Origin: DATHTK01 sp035463295 | GTDB lineage: Bacteria > Actinomycetota > Rubrobacteria > Rubrobacterales > Rubrobacteraceae | Assembly (NCBI GenBank): GCA_035463295.1 | Contig: DATHTK010000023.1 | Location: 3,447 to 67,446, forward strand | Length of the DNA stretch: 64,000 nucleotides | Direction: 5' to 3' | Shown here: positions 15,208 to 24,102 of the stretch, in pieces | Position numbering within the stretch: position 1 is the stretch's first letter | How the letters are laid out: each line of letters begins with the position of its first letter | The notes under the pieces: generated by a model | Told to the model about the DNA's origin: nothing | The model's database searches: none | What the model saw: only the letters and a program-made list of their open reading frames with translations | Program-made: the position numbers and the translations under genes

Positions 15208-16931
15208 GCGAGACGCGACTGGACCCGGTCCTTCTGGAGGTCCTCTGGAACCGCCTGGTCTCTGTGGTCGAGGAGCAGGCGCGGGCCCTGATGCGCACCT
15301 CCTTCACCAGCGTGGTGCGCGAGGCGGGCGACCTCTCGGCGGGTCTCTTCGACCGGCGGGGGCGGATGGTCGCGCAGGCCGTCACCGGCACCCCCGGCCA
15401 CGTCAACGCGATGGCGACGAGCATGCATCACTTTCTGCGAGAGGTCCCGGCCGAGACCCTGCGGCCCGGTGACGTGCTTGTCACCAACCATCCGTGGCAG
15501 ACCTCCGGCCACCTCAACGACTTCACCGTGATCACCCCGATCTTCCGCGGCGGCGAGATAGTCGCGTACTTCGGCAACTGCTGCCATGCTCTCGACGTCG
15601 GAGGCCGGGGCCTGGGCGCTGACGCCCGGCAGGTCTACGAGGAGGGGCTCTTCGTCCCCGTCACCCGCCTGTTCGGTCGCGGCGAGCCAAACGACGAGCT
15701 CTTCCGTCTCCTCCGCGCCAACGTGCGCACGCCGTTCGAGGTCGTCGGCGACCTCTACGCTCAGGCCGCAAGCAACGACGTCGGCGGCGCGCGGCTCATC
15801 GAGATGCTGGAGGAGTTCGACCTTCCAGATATCGAGGGGCTCTCCGACGAGATCTGCACCCGCTCCGAAAGGGCGATGCGGGAGGCGATCGGGGCTCTGC
15901 CCGACGGGATCTACGAGAACGAGACGTACACCGACGGCTTCGACGACCCGATAAAGCTATCCGTCGCCGTCCGCGTCGAGGGCGAAGAGATCCACCTGGA
16001 CTACGAGGGCTCCTCGCCGCAGAGCGATAGAGGTATCAACGTCGTCCTCAACTACACCGTCGCGTACTCCACCTTCGGGGTGAAGTGCGCGATCAGCCCG
16101 GAGGTGCCGAATAACGATGGCAGCTTCCGCCCGATGCATGTAACAGCGCCCGAGGGGTGCATCCTCAACGCCGCGCACCCGGCACCGGTCGGCGCCCGGC
16201 ACATCATAGGGCACTTTCTGCCGGGACTGATCCACGGCGCACTCGCGCAAGCCGTCCCGGACAAGGTGCTGACTCAAGGGGCCGACAGCCTCTGGAACAC
16301 CCAGATCAGTGGCCACCGTGACGACGGAGAGCCCTTTACCTACGTGTTTTTCTCCGGGGGCGGCATGGGAGCGAGTTCCCGAAACGACGGCCTCTCCGCA
16401 ACGGCGTTTCCAAGCGGTGTCCGCGGCGTGCCGGCTGAGGTTATCGAGAGCATATCGCCGGTGATCATGCACAAGAGGGAGCTGCGCGCTGATTCTGAGG
16501 GAGCGGGCAGACGCCGGGGAGGTTTCGGCCAGGAGATGGAGATAGGGGTGCGCGGCAACTCGCCATGGACCCTCTCCGCCATGTACGATCGCACACGATG
16601 CCCGGCGCGGGGTCTGCAGGGTGGATGCTCCGGCGGTACCGGAGCCGTGCGCACCGCGAGCGGGGACCTCCTGCACCCCAAGCGCCAGCAACGTATCGAT
16701 GGCGGCGAGCGGGTGATTCTGAGCCTGCCGGGCGGCGGAGGCTTCGGGGCAGCCGCGGAGCGCGAGCCGGAGGCGGTCGCACACGACGTTACGGACGGGC
16801 TCGTCTCGGCCGAGCGCGCTCGCGATGTCTACAAGGTCGCCCTCCACGGGGAGCGCAGCGGTCGGTATACCGTCGATGCGGACGAGACTGCCCGTTTGCG
16901 CGCCGAGGCACCTCCTGCTGGAGCGTCCTGA
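15204..16931 (+). CDS. hyuB: hydantoinase/oxoprolinase family protein, subunit B (HyuB), copy 2
   Basis: 575 residues from ATG 15204, overlapping the hyuA copy-2 stop by four bases; a GTG at 15198 in the same frame is less likely. Family segments: RTSFTSVVREAGDLSAGLFD, TNHPWQTSGHLNDFTVITPIF, FGNCCHALDVGGRGLGAD and the C-terminal LSLPGGGGFGAAAER. Compared with copy 1 it has N-H-P-W in place of N-D-P-Y in the metal-site region, another sign that the two pairs have different substrates. It is the last gene of the hyu block; a 184-base gap follows. Confidence 0.92.
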   Translation: MSETRLDPVLLEVLWNRLVSVVEEQARALMRTSFTSVVREAGDLSAGLFDRRGRMVAQAVTGTPGHVNAMATSMHHFLREVPAETLRPGDVLVTNHPWQTSGHLNDFTVITPIFRGGEIVAYFGNCCHALDVGGRGLGADARQVYEEGLFVPVTRLFGRGEPNDELFRLLRANVRTPFEVVGDLYAQAASNDVGGARLIEMLEEFDLPDIEGLSDEICTRSERAMREAIGALPDGIYENETYTDGFDDPIKLSVAVRVEGEEIHLDYEGSSPQSDRGINVVLNYTVAYSTFGVKCAISPEVPNNDGSFRPMHVTAPEGCILNAAHPAPVGARHIIGHFLPGLIHGALAQAVPDKVLTQGADSLWNTQISGHRDDGEPFTYVFFSGGGMGASSRNDGLSATAFPSGVRGVPAEVIESISPVIMHKRELRADSEGAGRRRGGFGQEMEIGVRGNSPWTLSAMYDRTRCPARGLQGGCSGGTGAVRTASGDLLHPKRQQRIDGGERVILSLPGGGGFGAAAEREPEAVAHDVTDGLVSAERARDVYKVALHGERSGRYTVDADETARLRAEAPPAGAS

Positions 16932-17115
16932 CGCTCGACTTCGGAGAAGATCCCGATGCTTCTTCGCGCAGTTTGTCGGCGACGTGGGGGGCCGTATGGG
17001 CCAGGACCGCGAGCAGAAGACTGTCCCCTGTGCCATTCTAGGAACCCTCGGTACGTTCTGTCGTCGGTGGAGGGATAGGCGGGCCGCATCGGAGCAGGAG
17101 GGGTGAGAAGAGAGG

Positions 17116-17859
17116 ATGAAGTACGGGCTATGCGCCGGGTTGCTGGCGGCGATGGCGGGCGGGTACCTCCTGCGCCGCCAGGGGCTGCGCTGGGGCGCCA
17201 CCGACGAGGAGGTGAACAAACCGTTGCCGGGGGATGGAGTCGTAGCCCATCCCATGGTGGAGACGACCCATGCGATCACCATCAGCGTTCCGCCCAGAGA
17301 GGTCTGGCCTTGGCTGGTGCAGATGGGTTACTACAAGGCCGGCTGGTACACAGACCCCTCCTGGTGGGACAGACCCGCCGACGAGTACCTCAAGTCTCTG
17401 AGGCGGGAGGAGGCCGAGGGATCGGGCGTGGGCGATCGGAAAGCCCCGAGCTCAGAGAGGATCGTCCCGGAGTTCCAGGACCTCGAGGAAGGCGACACCA
17501 TCCTCGACGGCCCACCCGGCACGGCCTTCTTCACGGTGCACCTTCTTGAACCTGACCGTGCTCTTGTCCTCTACCCTGATTCGCACCTGCGCTTCGCGGT
17601 GCCGAGGCCCATCCGCGAGAACCCCCGCTACGGCATCTTCGGTGAGTTCAGCTGGGCCTTCGTTCTGGAAGAGAAGGGTAAAAGGAGCACCCGGTTGATA
17701 TTGAGGACTAGGGCCAACTATGGTCCGCGCCTTTACCGGACTTTGAGCAAGCCTTTTATTCTGGCAGGCGGGGAGACTCTAGTCGCTCGCAAGATGCTCT
17801 ACGGCATCAAGGGACGGGCCGAACGCGGCGGTCAGGTCAGGGAACCGGCGATCGGCTAG
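17116..17859 (+). CDS. membrane-anchored SRPBCC-like protein
   Basis: 247 residues from ATG 17116, with an AGGAGG upstream at 17097-17102. A short N-terminal hydrophobic segment (YGLCAGLLAAMAGGYLL) followed by RRQ suggests a single membrane anchor. The main part, starting with ITISVPPREVWPWLVQMGYYKAGWY, resembles the SRPBCC/START-like fold seen in many actinobacterial proteins of unknown ligand: V-W-P-W-L-x-Q-(M/I)-G at the start and a helical end containing LSKPFILAGGETLVARKML. The toast-rack-like gene follows about 40 bases later. No catalytic residue is recognised. Confidence 0.65.
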   Translation: MKYGLCAGLLAAMAGGYLLRRQGLRWGATDEEVNKPLPGDGVVAHPMVETTHAITISVPPREVWPWLVQMGYYKAGWYTDPSWWDRPADEYLKSLRREEAEGSGVGDRKAPSSERIVPEFQDLEEGDTILDGPPGTAFFTVHLLEPDRALVLYPDSHLRFAVPRPIRENPRYGIFGEFSWAFVLEEKGKRSTRLILRTRANYGPRLYRTLSKPFILAGGETLVARKMLYGIKGRAERGGQVREPAIG

Positions 17860-17901
17860 ACTCGGATGCTAGAGGGTGAGGAGTTGCGAAAGGAGATTTC
17901 T

Positions 17902-18672
17902 GTGCAAGACACACCCATAAACATCGATTACCTTGACGCGGAAGACCTGCACCTGCGGATAGCCCTGGGAGCCTGCCGCTTCAGGGCCGAACCCGGCGAG
18001 AGAGAAGCCTGGATAACCGGCGCGGTTCACGATCCGACCGGCAAGCGTTCCCCCAGGATAGTCGAGGAAGGAGGAACGGTCCGGATCACCGAAACGGAAC
18101 CCTCCTTCGAGCAGATCCCCGCCGTCTTCGGCGGCGTCCCCCGCTACGATATAAGGTTCGGCAAGGCACGGCCCTTCGCTCTGACGATCGAGACCGGAGC
18201 AAGCGAGTTCGACCTCGACCTCGGAGGGGTGCCCCTGCGCAGCGTGACTGTCAGGCAGGGGGCGGGCAAGTTCGAACTCGACTTCTCGGCCCCCAACCCC
18301 CATCCTATGGAACTGCTCGAGGTCTCCAGCGGGGCGGCTGGCATAGAACTGGAGAACCTCGCGAACGCCAACTTCTCCGAGATGCGCCTCTCCGGAGGAG
18401 CGGCGGGCTACGAACTGGACTTCCGCGGCACGCTCGCGAGAGACGCCGAGGCGAAGATCGAAGCCGGCCTGAGTACGGTCGAGATAAAGATCCCCGCTTC
18501 CACAGCGGCGATGATAGTTGCCGAGACGACTCTAGGCAGCGTCGACGTGAGCGACGGTTTTACCAAGAGGGAGGGCGCCTTCTGGACCGAAGCAGGGCTG
18601 AGAGAGGACAGGCCACTCTTGACGATCCGCGCCGGCGTGAGGCTGGGTTCCCTTCAACTCAGAGCTCTGTGA
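17902..18672 (+). CDS. toast-rack / adhesin-like beta-repeat protein
   Basis: The start is taken as GTG 17902 because AAAGGAG lies at 17889-17895; the frame is open to an ATG at 17866. The 256-residue protein is made of short beta-strand repeats with alternating polar and hydrophobic residues (FALTIETGASEFDLDLGGVPLRS, repeated as ELLEVSSGAAGIELENL and EMRLSGGAAGYELDFRG), the pattern of N-terminal toast-rack or DUF4097/LiaF-like domains. No signal peptide or membrane helix is visible, which is unusual for such domains, so it may act in the cytoplasm or with the membrane-anchored protein encoded just upstream. Function unknown. Confidence 0.6.
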   Translation: MQDTPINIDYLDAEDLHLRIALGACRFRAEPGEREAWITGAVHDPTGKRSPRIVEEGGTVRITETEPSFEQIPAVFGGVPRYDIRFGKARPFALTIETGASEFDLDLGGVPLRSVTVRQGAGKFELDFSAPNPHPMELLEVSSGAAGIELENLANANFSEMRLSGGAAGYELDFRGTLARDAEAKIEAGLSTVEIKIPASTAAMIVAETTLGSVDVSDGFTKREGAFWTEAGLREDRPLLTIRAGVRLGSLQLRAL

Positions 18673-18765
18673 GCCGGAACCGCGATCTGCGTTGCTGAGA
18701 ATGCGAGCATCGGCCGGGTAGAACTCCGATCCTTCGGCCATCTACCGCGTCCTGGACCGCCCGAG

Positions 18766-19389
18766 CTAGGCGGGATCTCGAGCCCCGAGACCGGCGAAGA
18801 TGTGTTCTGCTAGGGCGTCCGCGAAATCCTCGTCTAGCGGAGCGTGAGCGACGAGCAGGCGATAGTAGATCGGCCCGTAAAGGATGTCTACAGCCACCTC
18901 CGGATCAAGGTCCTCCCTCAACTCGCCACGCTCGATGCCAAGCTCGAGGATCTCCCTGGCCTCCGCCCGCCTTACCGAAAGCCAGCGCGAACGCAGGGCC
19001 TCGGCGAGCTCCGTATCAGCCTGACCCTCGGCGATCAGGGCCCCCACCGTCCGCCCCATCTTGCCGCTGAACGCCTCGGTGAGCCTGCGCATGTGCAGCC
19101 GGATGTCTTCCCACGCATGACCCGTGTGCGGGAAGGGAACCTCGGACGAGACAGTCGAGAGGAAACCATCCATTACTACCGCCGCCTTGTTGGGCCACCA
19201 GCGGTAGACCGTGGCCTTGGAGACCCCGGCGCGCTCCGCTATGGCTTCTACCGTCGTGGCGGCGAACCCCTCCTTCTCGAGTAACTTGTTGGCAGCCTGC
19301 AAAATCGCACGGCGCGCCTTCTCGCTGCGAGGGCGTCCCGGTGGCCGGGTCCCCGAATGGTTCGTCGTCGCTTGTTCCACGTCCCACAT
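18766..19389 (-). CDS. TetR-family transcriptional regulator
   Basis: 207 residues from ATG 19389. Residues about 24-70 form the TetR DNA-binding domain: RRAILQAANKLLEKEGFAATT, VEAIAERAGVSKATVYRWW and PNKAAVV. The C-terminal domain matches the TetR_C_11/AcrR-like group (RSRWLSVRRAEAREILELGIERGELR, DPEVAVDILYGPIYYRLL). It is divergently transcribed from the DMT transporter, and a perfect palindrome (19422-19440) lies between them, so it probably represses the transporter and perhaps itself. Inducer unknown. Confidence 0.92.
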   Translation of the reverse strand: MWDVEQATTNHSGTRPPGRPRSEKARRAILQAANKLLEKEGFAATTVEAIAERAGVSKATVYRWWPNKAAVVMDGFLSTVSSEVPFPHTGHAWEDIRLHMRRLTEAFSGKMGRTVGALIAEGQADTELAEALRSRWLSVRRAEAREILELGIERGELREDLDPEVAVDILYGPIYYRLLVAHAPLDEDFADALAEHIFAGLGARDPA

Positions 19390-19418
19390 ACTAGCAGCCT
19401 ATACCGGTGTAGTATTAC

Positions 19419-19446
19419 TAGACAAAACGTTTCGTTTTGTTATCCT
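19419..19446 (+). promoter_or_regulatory. promoter of the DMT transporter with embedded TetR operator
   Basis: A perfect inverted repeat, ACAAAACG (19422-19429), three T bases, CGTTTTGT (19433-19440), sits between TAGACA (19419-19424, five of six matches to TTGACA) and TATCCT (19441-19446), a plausible -35/-10 pair with a 16-bp spacer. A TetR dimer on this palindrome would block RNA polymerase. Which regulator binds is inferred from the neighbouring divergent TetR gene. Confidence 0.65.
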
Positions 19447-19554
19447 GTATTGGAGACTACGGAGCGAGTGATGCACTCGGGACACATAGTGAGAGATAGA
19501 GGACTTTGAGGAACCTACCACAAGGCGCCCCCGCCGCGATGAGAAGCTAGCGAG

Positions 19555-20514
19555 ATGGCCAAGACGCTACTTACCAGCCGGAGTGGCGGGATGTCGCACG
19601 TCGACGACGCACCGGGTGGGGCAGAACGCGGGCGTGAACGCACAAAGGTGATCCCTCGGGCGGAAGTTGTCCTGCTCCTGGCGGTCTTCCTCTTGGGCAC
19701 CAATCCTGTGGCCGTCAAGTATGCGGTCTCCGCCGTTCCTGCCCTACCCTATGTGGCTGTGAGGTTCATCGTGGCGGGTCTGATCCTGCTCGTCGCGGTA
19801 CGTTACGTCCTGGGCTCCGGAGGAGGTCTCCAGCGGAAGGATCTGCTCGCCATGGTGGGGGTGGGCGCTGTAGGCGTGGGGTTGACCAACATACTATTCA
19901 CCATGGGTGTGAGCCTCACGAGCGCGTCGGACACTGCCCTTCTGTACGCGATTGTGCCGGTGTGGGGCATGATCTTAGGCTCTGTGCTGGGGCTGGAGAA
20001 GCCCACTCCGAGGGGCATCCTCGGGGTGGGGATAGCCTTCCTGGGCATGGGCGTCGTCGTGTACGGGGGCTTGGGCGGGGGCAACTCCAACCTCACAGGG
20101 AACCTCCTGGTCCTGGGGGCCACGGTGTGTTGGGGATCGTACACCGTGCTCTCCTTGCCCCTTCTCAAGAAGTATCCACCTCTGGTAGTCGCGGCCTATA
20201 CCATGCTCTTCGGAGGGCTGGCCGCCCTGCCGTTCGCTCTGCCGAGCTTCCCGAGCGTGGGCTGGGATACGATCAGCGTAGGGGTGGGGGTGGCGGTCGC
20301 CTACTCGACCATCCTGGTGGCCGCGTTCGGGTTCTTCGCCTGGCAGAAAGGGGCCTCCGCTCTCGGTGCCAACAAAGTCCTCGTCTACCAGTATCTCATC
20401 ACCTTTGTCGGGGTCGTCTCGGGCATCATGCTCCTGGGTGAGGAGCTCGGGGCCGAGAAGATCATCGGAGGAGTCGTCATCCTCTTCGGCGTGTATCTAG
20501 CCCGGCGCCAGTAG
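19555..20514 (+). CDS. EamA/DMT-superfamily transporter
   Basis: 319 residues from ATG 19555; an alternative start is ATG 19591, and neither has a strong ribosome binding site. About ten membrane segments in two EamA halves: the first includes LLLAVFLLGTNPVAVKYAV and TSASDTALLYAIVPVW, the second LVLGATVCWGSYTVLSLPLL and GANKVLVYQYLITFVGVVSGIMLLGEEL, where the terminal G-E-x-L is the usual EamA signature. Such proteins are drug/metabolite exporters or permeases. The divergent TetR gene and operator suggest induction by the exported compound. A 30-residue hydrophilic N-terminal extension precedes the first helix if the upstream start is used. Confidence 0.88.
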   Translation: MAKTLLTSRSGGMSHVDDAPGGAERGRERTKVIPRAEVVLLLAVFLLGTNPVAVKYAVSAVPALPYVAVRFIVAGLILLVAVRYVLGSGGGLQRKDLLAMVGVGAVGVGLTNILFTMGVSLTSASDTALLYAIVPVWGMILGSVLGLEKPTPRGILGVGIAFLGMGVVVYGGLGGGNSNLTGNLLVLGATVCWGSYTVLSLPLLKKYPPLVVAAYTMLFGGLAALPFALPSFPSVGWDTISVGVGVAVAYSTILVAAFGFFAWQKGASALGANKVLVYQYLITFVGVVSGIMLLGEELGAEKIIGGVVILFGVYLARRQ

Positions 20515-20911
20515 TAGTAAAGATCTCACGTTCGTTTCCCCTCTGGCCTTGCGAAGAGAAGGAGGACGCCGGTTTCCGCGACGAGGCTCTAGAGAGCGGG
20601 CAATGATACACTTTCATGGCTCAAAGGGCTATAAGGTGGCCCGGGAGGGACCGATGGGTCGGGCGCATCACCGGTCTGTCTCAGCGCGTCTCCCTGAGGT
20701 GTTTGGTTGCCTCTTCTTCAGAGAGGATCGGCCCTCAAAAAGGGGAGAAACGCTCGCCGTAGTATTTGCTACAGTTGATCCGATATCTTCCTTCTCCATT
20801 CACGAGATGGCTTGTATGTATTTTTTCGAGATGTCATGATAGCCTGATGGAGCTGGGAGAGAGAAGTGGAAGATGACCTGCGTCATCGGATGATCGCGAG
20901 GGAGGTCGATC
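20515..20911. other. long leader upstream of the Nramp-related gene
   Basis: About 400 bases without a gene. The right end is structured: GATGAC/GTCATC (20872-20887, 4-base loop) and ATGATC/GATCAT (20890-20913), the latter enclosing the ribosome binding site. An AT-rich stretch (TTGTATGTATTTTTTC, about 20812-20827) could hold the promoter or an intrinsic termination tract. I could not match the upstream part to a known metal riboswitch (Mg M-box or Mn yybP-ykoY). Confidence 0.4.
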
Positions 20912-20913
20912 AT
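20872..20913 (+). promoter_or_regulatory. tandem hairpins over the translation start of the Nramp-related gene
   Basis: Hairpin 1: GATGAC, loop CTGC, GTCATC (20872-20887). Hairpin 2: ATGATC (20890-20895), 12-base loop holding GGGAGG, GATCAT (20908-20913), which pairs with the first two bases of the ATG at 20912. The end of hairpin 1 can also pair with the start of hairpin 2 (CATC-G-GATG), so two alternative folds are possible. This is the pattern of a translational switch; it is inference from base pairing only. Confidence 0.35.
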
Positions 20914-22336
20914 GACGTCGGATGGACTGCAAGAAGTACTGCCAGAGGTGGAACGCGGGGCCGATGCTTATCATCTGACCCCCGAGGGCATCAGAGAGCC
21001 ACCCGAGGGCTGGGGGCCGAGCCTCCGCTACTTCGGGCCCGGCCTGATCCTGAGCGCCTCCATCGTCGGTTCGGGCGAGCTCATCGCCACCACCACCTTG
21101 GGCGCCCAGGTCGGCTTCGCCATCCTGTGGCTGGTCATTTTCAGCACCCTCGTCAAGGTGGCCGTGCAGATAGAGCTCGCCCGCTGGACCATCTCGACCG
21201 GCGAGCCGGCGCTAACGGGCTACGACAAGGTTCCGCCCAGGTTCGGACGGGTCGGGTGGATCAACATCCTGTGGATCGTGGTGGCCCTCTCGAAGCTACT
21301 CCAGCTCGGCGGCATCGTCGGCGGCGTGGCGGTAGCCTTGAGCGTCCTGTTCCCCTTCGGCGGTGACCCGCTGGGGTTCGCGTCCCTCCTGGTCTGGACG
21401 ATCGTCGTCGTAGTAGGCAGCATCGCCCTGCTGTACTCCAACAAGTACAGCCTGGTCGAGCGCGGGGCCATCCTCCTGGTGGTGATCTTCTCGATCATCA
21501 CCATCGTCATCGCCTTGGGGCTGCCGCTCACGCCGTTCGCCTATGGCACGAGCGACCTTCTCAGCGGCCTCACCTTCGCTCTCCCCGCCGGCGCTCTGGG
21601 CGCGGCCCTCGCCATGTTCGGGATCACCGGCGTCGGTGCAGATGAGATCACCTACTACACCTACTGGTGCGTCGAGAAGGGTTACGCTCGCTGGGCGGGC
21701 CCGAACGATGGCAGCGAGGAGTGGGTCCGGCGGGCCAACGGCTGGATCAACGTCATGTACAAGGACGCCGTCGTCTCCTGGTTCATCTACACCTTCGGCA
21801 CGCTGGCCTTCTTCATCATGGGCGCTGCCGTCCTGCATCCGCAGGACCTCGTACCCGAGGGTAACGAGATGATCACCACCCTCTCGCGCATGTACACCGA
21901 CGTGCTCGGCGAATGGGCTGGCATCGGCTTCCTTGTCGGCGCCATCGCTGTGCTCGGCTCGACCTTGTGGGCCGGGCTGCCGAGCTGGGCGCGGATGTAC
22001 ACCAACCTCCTGGCCACCGTAGGCGTCCTGAACTGGCAGGATACACGGGCGCGACTGCGCTGGCTGCGTATCTTCACCGTAGCGCTGCCGATCATCTGGG
22101 GCGCCGCCTACCTGTTCATCCAGTCGCCGGTGCTCATGGTTCAGATCGGCGGAGTCATGACCGGCGTATTCCTGCTGGCCGTCGTGGTGGCGGTGTGGTA
22201 TCTGCGCAACACCGAGGTCGATCCCCGACTGCACGGTGGCCGCCTGTTCAACGTGGCGCTAATCATCAGTAGCATCGCCATCGCCTTGCTGGGGGTCTAC
22301 TCGGTCCTGGATGCCTTCGGTCTCACACCCGGCTAG
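20912..22336 (+). CDS. Nramp-related metal-ion transporter family protein
   Basis: 474 residues from ATG 20912 with GGGAGG nearby. After a hydrophilic 40-residue N-terminus come about eleven membrane segments. The first one reads GPGLILSASIVGSGELIA, the position where true Nramp proteins have the metal-binding D-P-G-N motif; here it is G-S-G-E. The M-x-x-x-G motif of helix 6 corresponds to FALPAGALGAALAMFGITG, with Ala and Gly in place of the usual Met pair. The protein therefore belongs to the Nramp superfamily but to a branch lacking the canonical Mn/Fe site, so the substrate (possibly Mg or another compound) should not be assumed. Confidence 0.75.
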   Translation: MTSDGLQEVLPEVERGADAYHLTPEGIREPPEGWGPSLRYFGPGLILSASIVGSGELIATTTLGAQVGFAILWLVIFSTLVKVAVQIELARWTISTGEPALTGYDKVPPRFGRVGWINILWIVVALSKLLQLGGIVGGVAVALSVLFPFGGDPLGFASLLVWTIVVVVGSIALLYSNKYSLVERGAILLVVIFSIITIVIALGLPLTPFAYGTSDLLSGLTFALPAGALGAALAMFGITGVGADEITYYTYWCVEKGYARWAGPNDGSEEWVRRANGWINVMYKDAVVSWFIYTFGTLAFFIMGAAVLHPQDLVPEGNEMITTLSRMYTDVLGEWAGIGFLVGAIAVLGSTLWAGLPSWARMYTNLLATVGVLNWQDTRARLRWLRIFTVALPIIWGAAYLFIQSPVLMVQIGGVMTGVFLLAVVVAVWYLRNTEVDPRLHGGRLFNVALIISSIAIALLGVYSVLDAFGLTPG

Positions 22337-22590
22337 GTGAACCCGGCGGCACGCGAGGCATCGCGACGTGTGCGAGTGGCAACCAGGGACCGAGGATTCG
22401 AAGCTCATATAGTATTCCAGCCGGTAGGTTGGGGGACAGGGCCCGCAACTGAGGAGTCGGCGACTACTTCGCGGATGTCTCTCTGGCGGCTACAGGGCGC
22501 GCGGTCCGCTTTGTCCTCTACCAGCGACCGGAGTTCGCTGGCACACGTGCCCCCGATCCCTATCCGTCTAAACGTGGGAGGTCAACAGAT

Positions 22591-24069
22591 ATGGAGGGTA
22601 GTACGCCGAGGGGAGAGCGTCCAGTAGACGAGCAAGAGTATCTGGCCTCGCAGCCGCCCGAGCGGCGCATCGAGGGAGGCCTGGATGAGATCCAGCGTCG
22701 CGTGGCCCGAAGCGGACGGCGCGTGGTCGTGCTCGACGACGACCCGACCGGCGTCCAGAGCGTACACGGCGTTCCTGTCCTTACCACCTGGACGGTCGAG
22801 GACCTTCGCTGGGCGCTCGCGCAACCGAGCCCGACTTTCTACATCCTCACCAACTCCCGCAGCCTGCCGGAGAAGGAGGCCGTTGCCCTGAACCGGGACG
22901 TCGCCCGGAACCTGTCGGAGGCCGCCGATGGATTACCGGGAACGGACTTCGACGTGGTGAGCCGCAGCGACTCGACCCTGCGCGGCCACTACCCGGCGGA
23001 GACCGATGCGCTAGCCGTAGCTCTTGGGGAGGCCGGGCGTGGCCCCGACGCGCTCGTCATCTGTCCGGCGTTCTTCGAGGCGGGCAGGATCACGGTGGAC
23101 GACGTCCACTGGGTGCGCCAGGATGGGGAGCTGGTCCCGGCGGGACAGACGGAGTTCGCCGCCGACCACAGCTTCGGCTACCGCTCCTCGAACCTCAAGG
23201 CGTGGGTCGAGGAGAAGACCGGAGGACGTTTCAAGGCCGCAGAGGTTCTGAGCGTGAGCCTCGCCGACCTTCGCGAAGGTGGTCCCGACCGCGTCCTGGA
23301 GCTCCTCGGGGAGACGAGTGCCGGGAGACCGGTGGTGGTCAACGCGGCGACCTATGCGGATCTTGAGGTCTTCGTTCTGGGCTTGCTTGCGGCGGAGGGC
23401 AAGCGCTTTCTCTACCGGACGGGTCCGTCTTTCGTTCGGTCGCGCGGGGGCATCACCGAGCCCAAGATATTGGGACCTGCCGAACTCTACCGCAGGAGGC
23501 CTCGATCCGGACACGGGCTCGTACTCGTCGGCTCCTACGTACCGACTACCACGCGCCAGCTCGAGGGGGCGCTCGCGCTCGAGGGGGTGCGCGCCGTCGA
23601 GATGTCGGTGCCGCGACTCCTGGAGCCGGAGAGCAGGGAGGAAGAGCTGGGGCGCGTGGTCGAGGAAGTGAACGGCTCCCTGGTCTCCTCCGAAGTCATT
23701 GTCTACACCAGCCGCGAGCTCGTGACGGGCGGGGCCGGAAGGGCGAGAGATGCGAGGCTCACGAACTTCGAGATCGGGGCCTCTGTCTCCGGCGCTCTGG
23801 TGGAGGTCATGCGGCGGGTGGACCGGGTCTTGCCGCTCTCTTTCGTGCTCGCGAAGGGCGGCATTACCTCCAGCGACATCGCGACGAAGGGGCTCGAGGT
23901 TCGGAGGGCCGAGGTCGCGGGACCACTCCTGCCGCCGGGGATCGTCCCGGTCTGGATCCTGCCCGATGAGAACGACTTCCCGGGGTTGCCGTACGTGATC
24001 TTCCCGGGCAACGTCGGCGGACCTGATTCTCTGGCCCACGCCATAGAGATCCTGCGTGGGGAGCAGTAG
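22591..24069 (+). CDS. four-carbon acid sugar kinase family protein (DUF1537)
   Basis: 492 residues from ATG 22591 with GGGAGG at 22576-22581. Family motifs: VVVLDDDPTGVQSVHGVPVLT at the N-terminus, the substrate loop VSRSDSTLRGHYPAE, and the C-terminal nucleotide-binding segment LSFVLAKGGITSSDIATKGL. DUF1537 kinases (OtnK, DtnK and relatives) phosphorylate 3-oxo-tetronates, threonate or erythronate-derived acids. The genes that follow, an aldolase remnant, a beta-hydroxyacid dehydrogenase and an SDR, are the usual partners. The N-terminus is about 30 residues longer than in most members. Confidence 0.9.
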   Translation: MEGSTPRGERPVDEQEYLASQPPERRIEGGLDEIQRRVARSGRRVVVLDDDPTGVQSVHGVPVLTTWTVEDLRWALAQPSPTFYILTNSRSLPEKEAVALNRDVARNLSEAADGLPGTDFDVVSRSDSTLRGHYPAETDALAVALGEAGRGPDALVICPAFFEAGRITVDDVHWVRQDGELVPAGQTEFAADHSFGYRSSNLKAWVEEKTGGRFKAAEVLSVSLADLREGGPDRVLELLGETSAGRPVVVNAATYADLEVFVLGLLAAEGKRFLYRTGPSFVRSRGGITEPKILGPAELYRRRPRSGHGLVLVGSYVPTTTRQLEGALALEGVRAVEMSVPRLLEPESREEELGRVVEEVNGSLVSSEVIVYTSRELVTGGAGRARDARLTNFEIGASVSGALVEVMRRVDRVLPLSFVLAKGGITSSDIATKGLEVRRAEVAGPLLPPGIVPVWILPDENDFPGLPYVIFPGNVGGPDSLAHAIEILRGEQ

Positions 24070-24102
24070 GATGTCGCGATGGCGCCAGGGGGAGCCGGAC
24101 GG

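Noticed and set aside
15957..17282. 441-codon minus-strand frame opposite hyuB copy 2
   Set aside because: Antisense shadow; composition is Arg/Pro/Ser-rich and contains no recognisable domain.
20515..20870. Mg (M-box) or Mn (yybP-ykoY) riboswitch in the Nramp-related leader
   Set aside because: I could not align the conserved cores of either; only the two hairpins near the start are clear.
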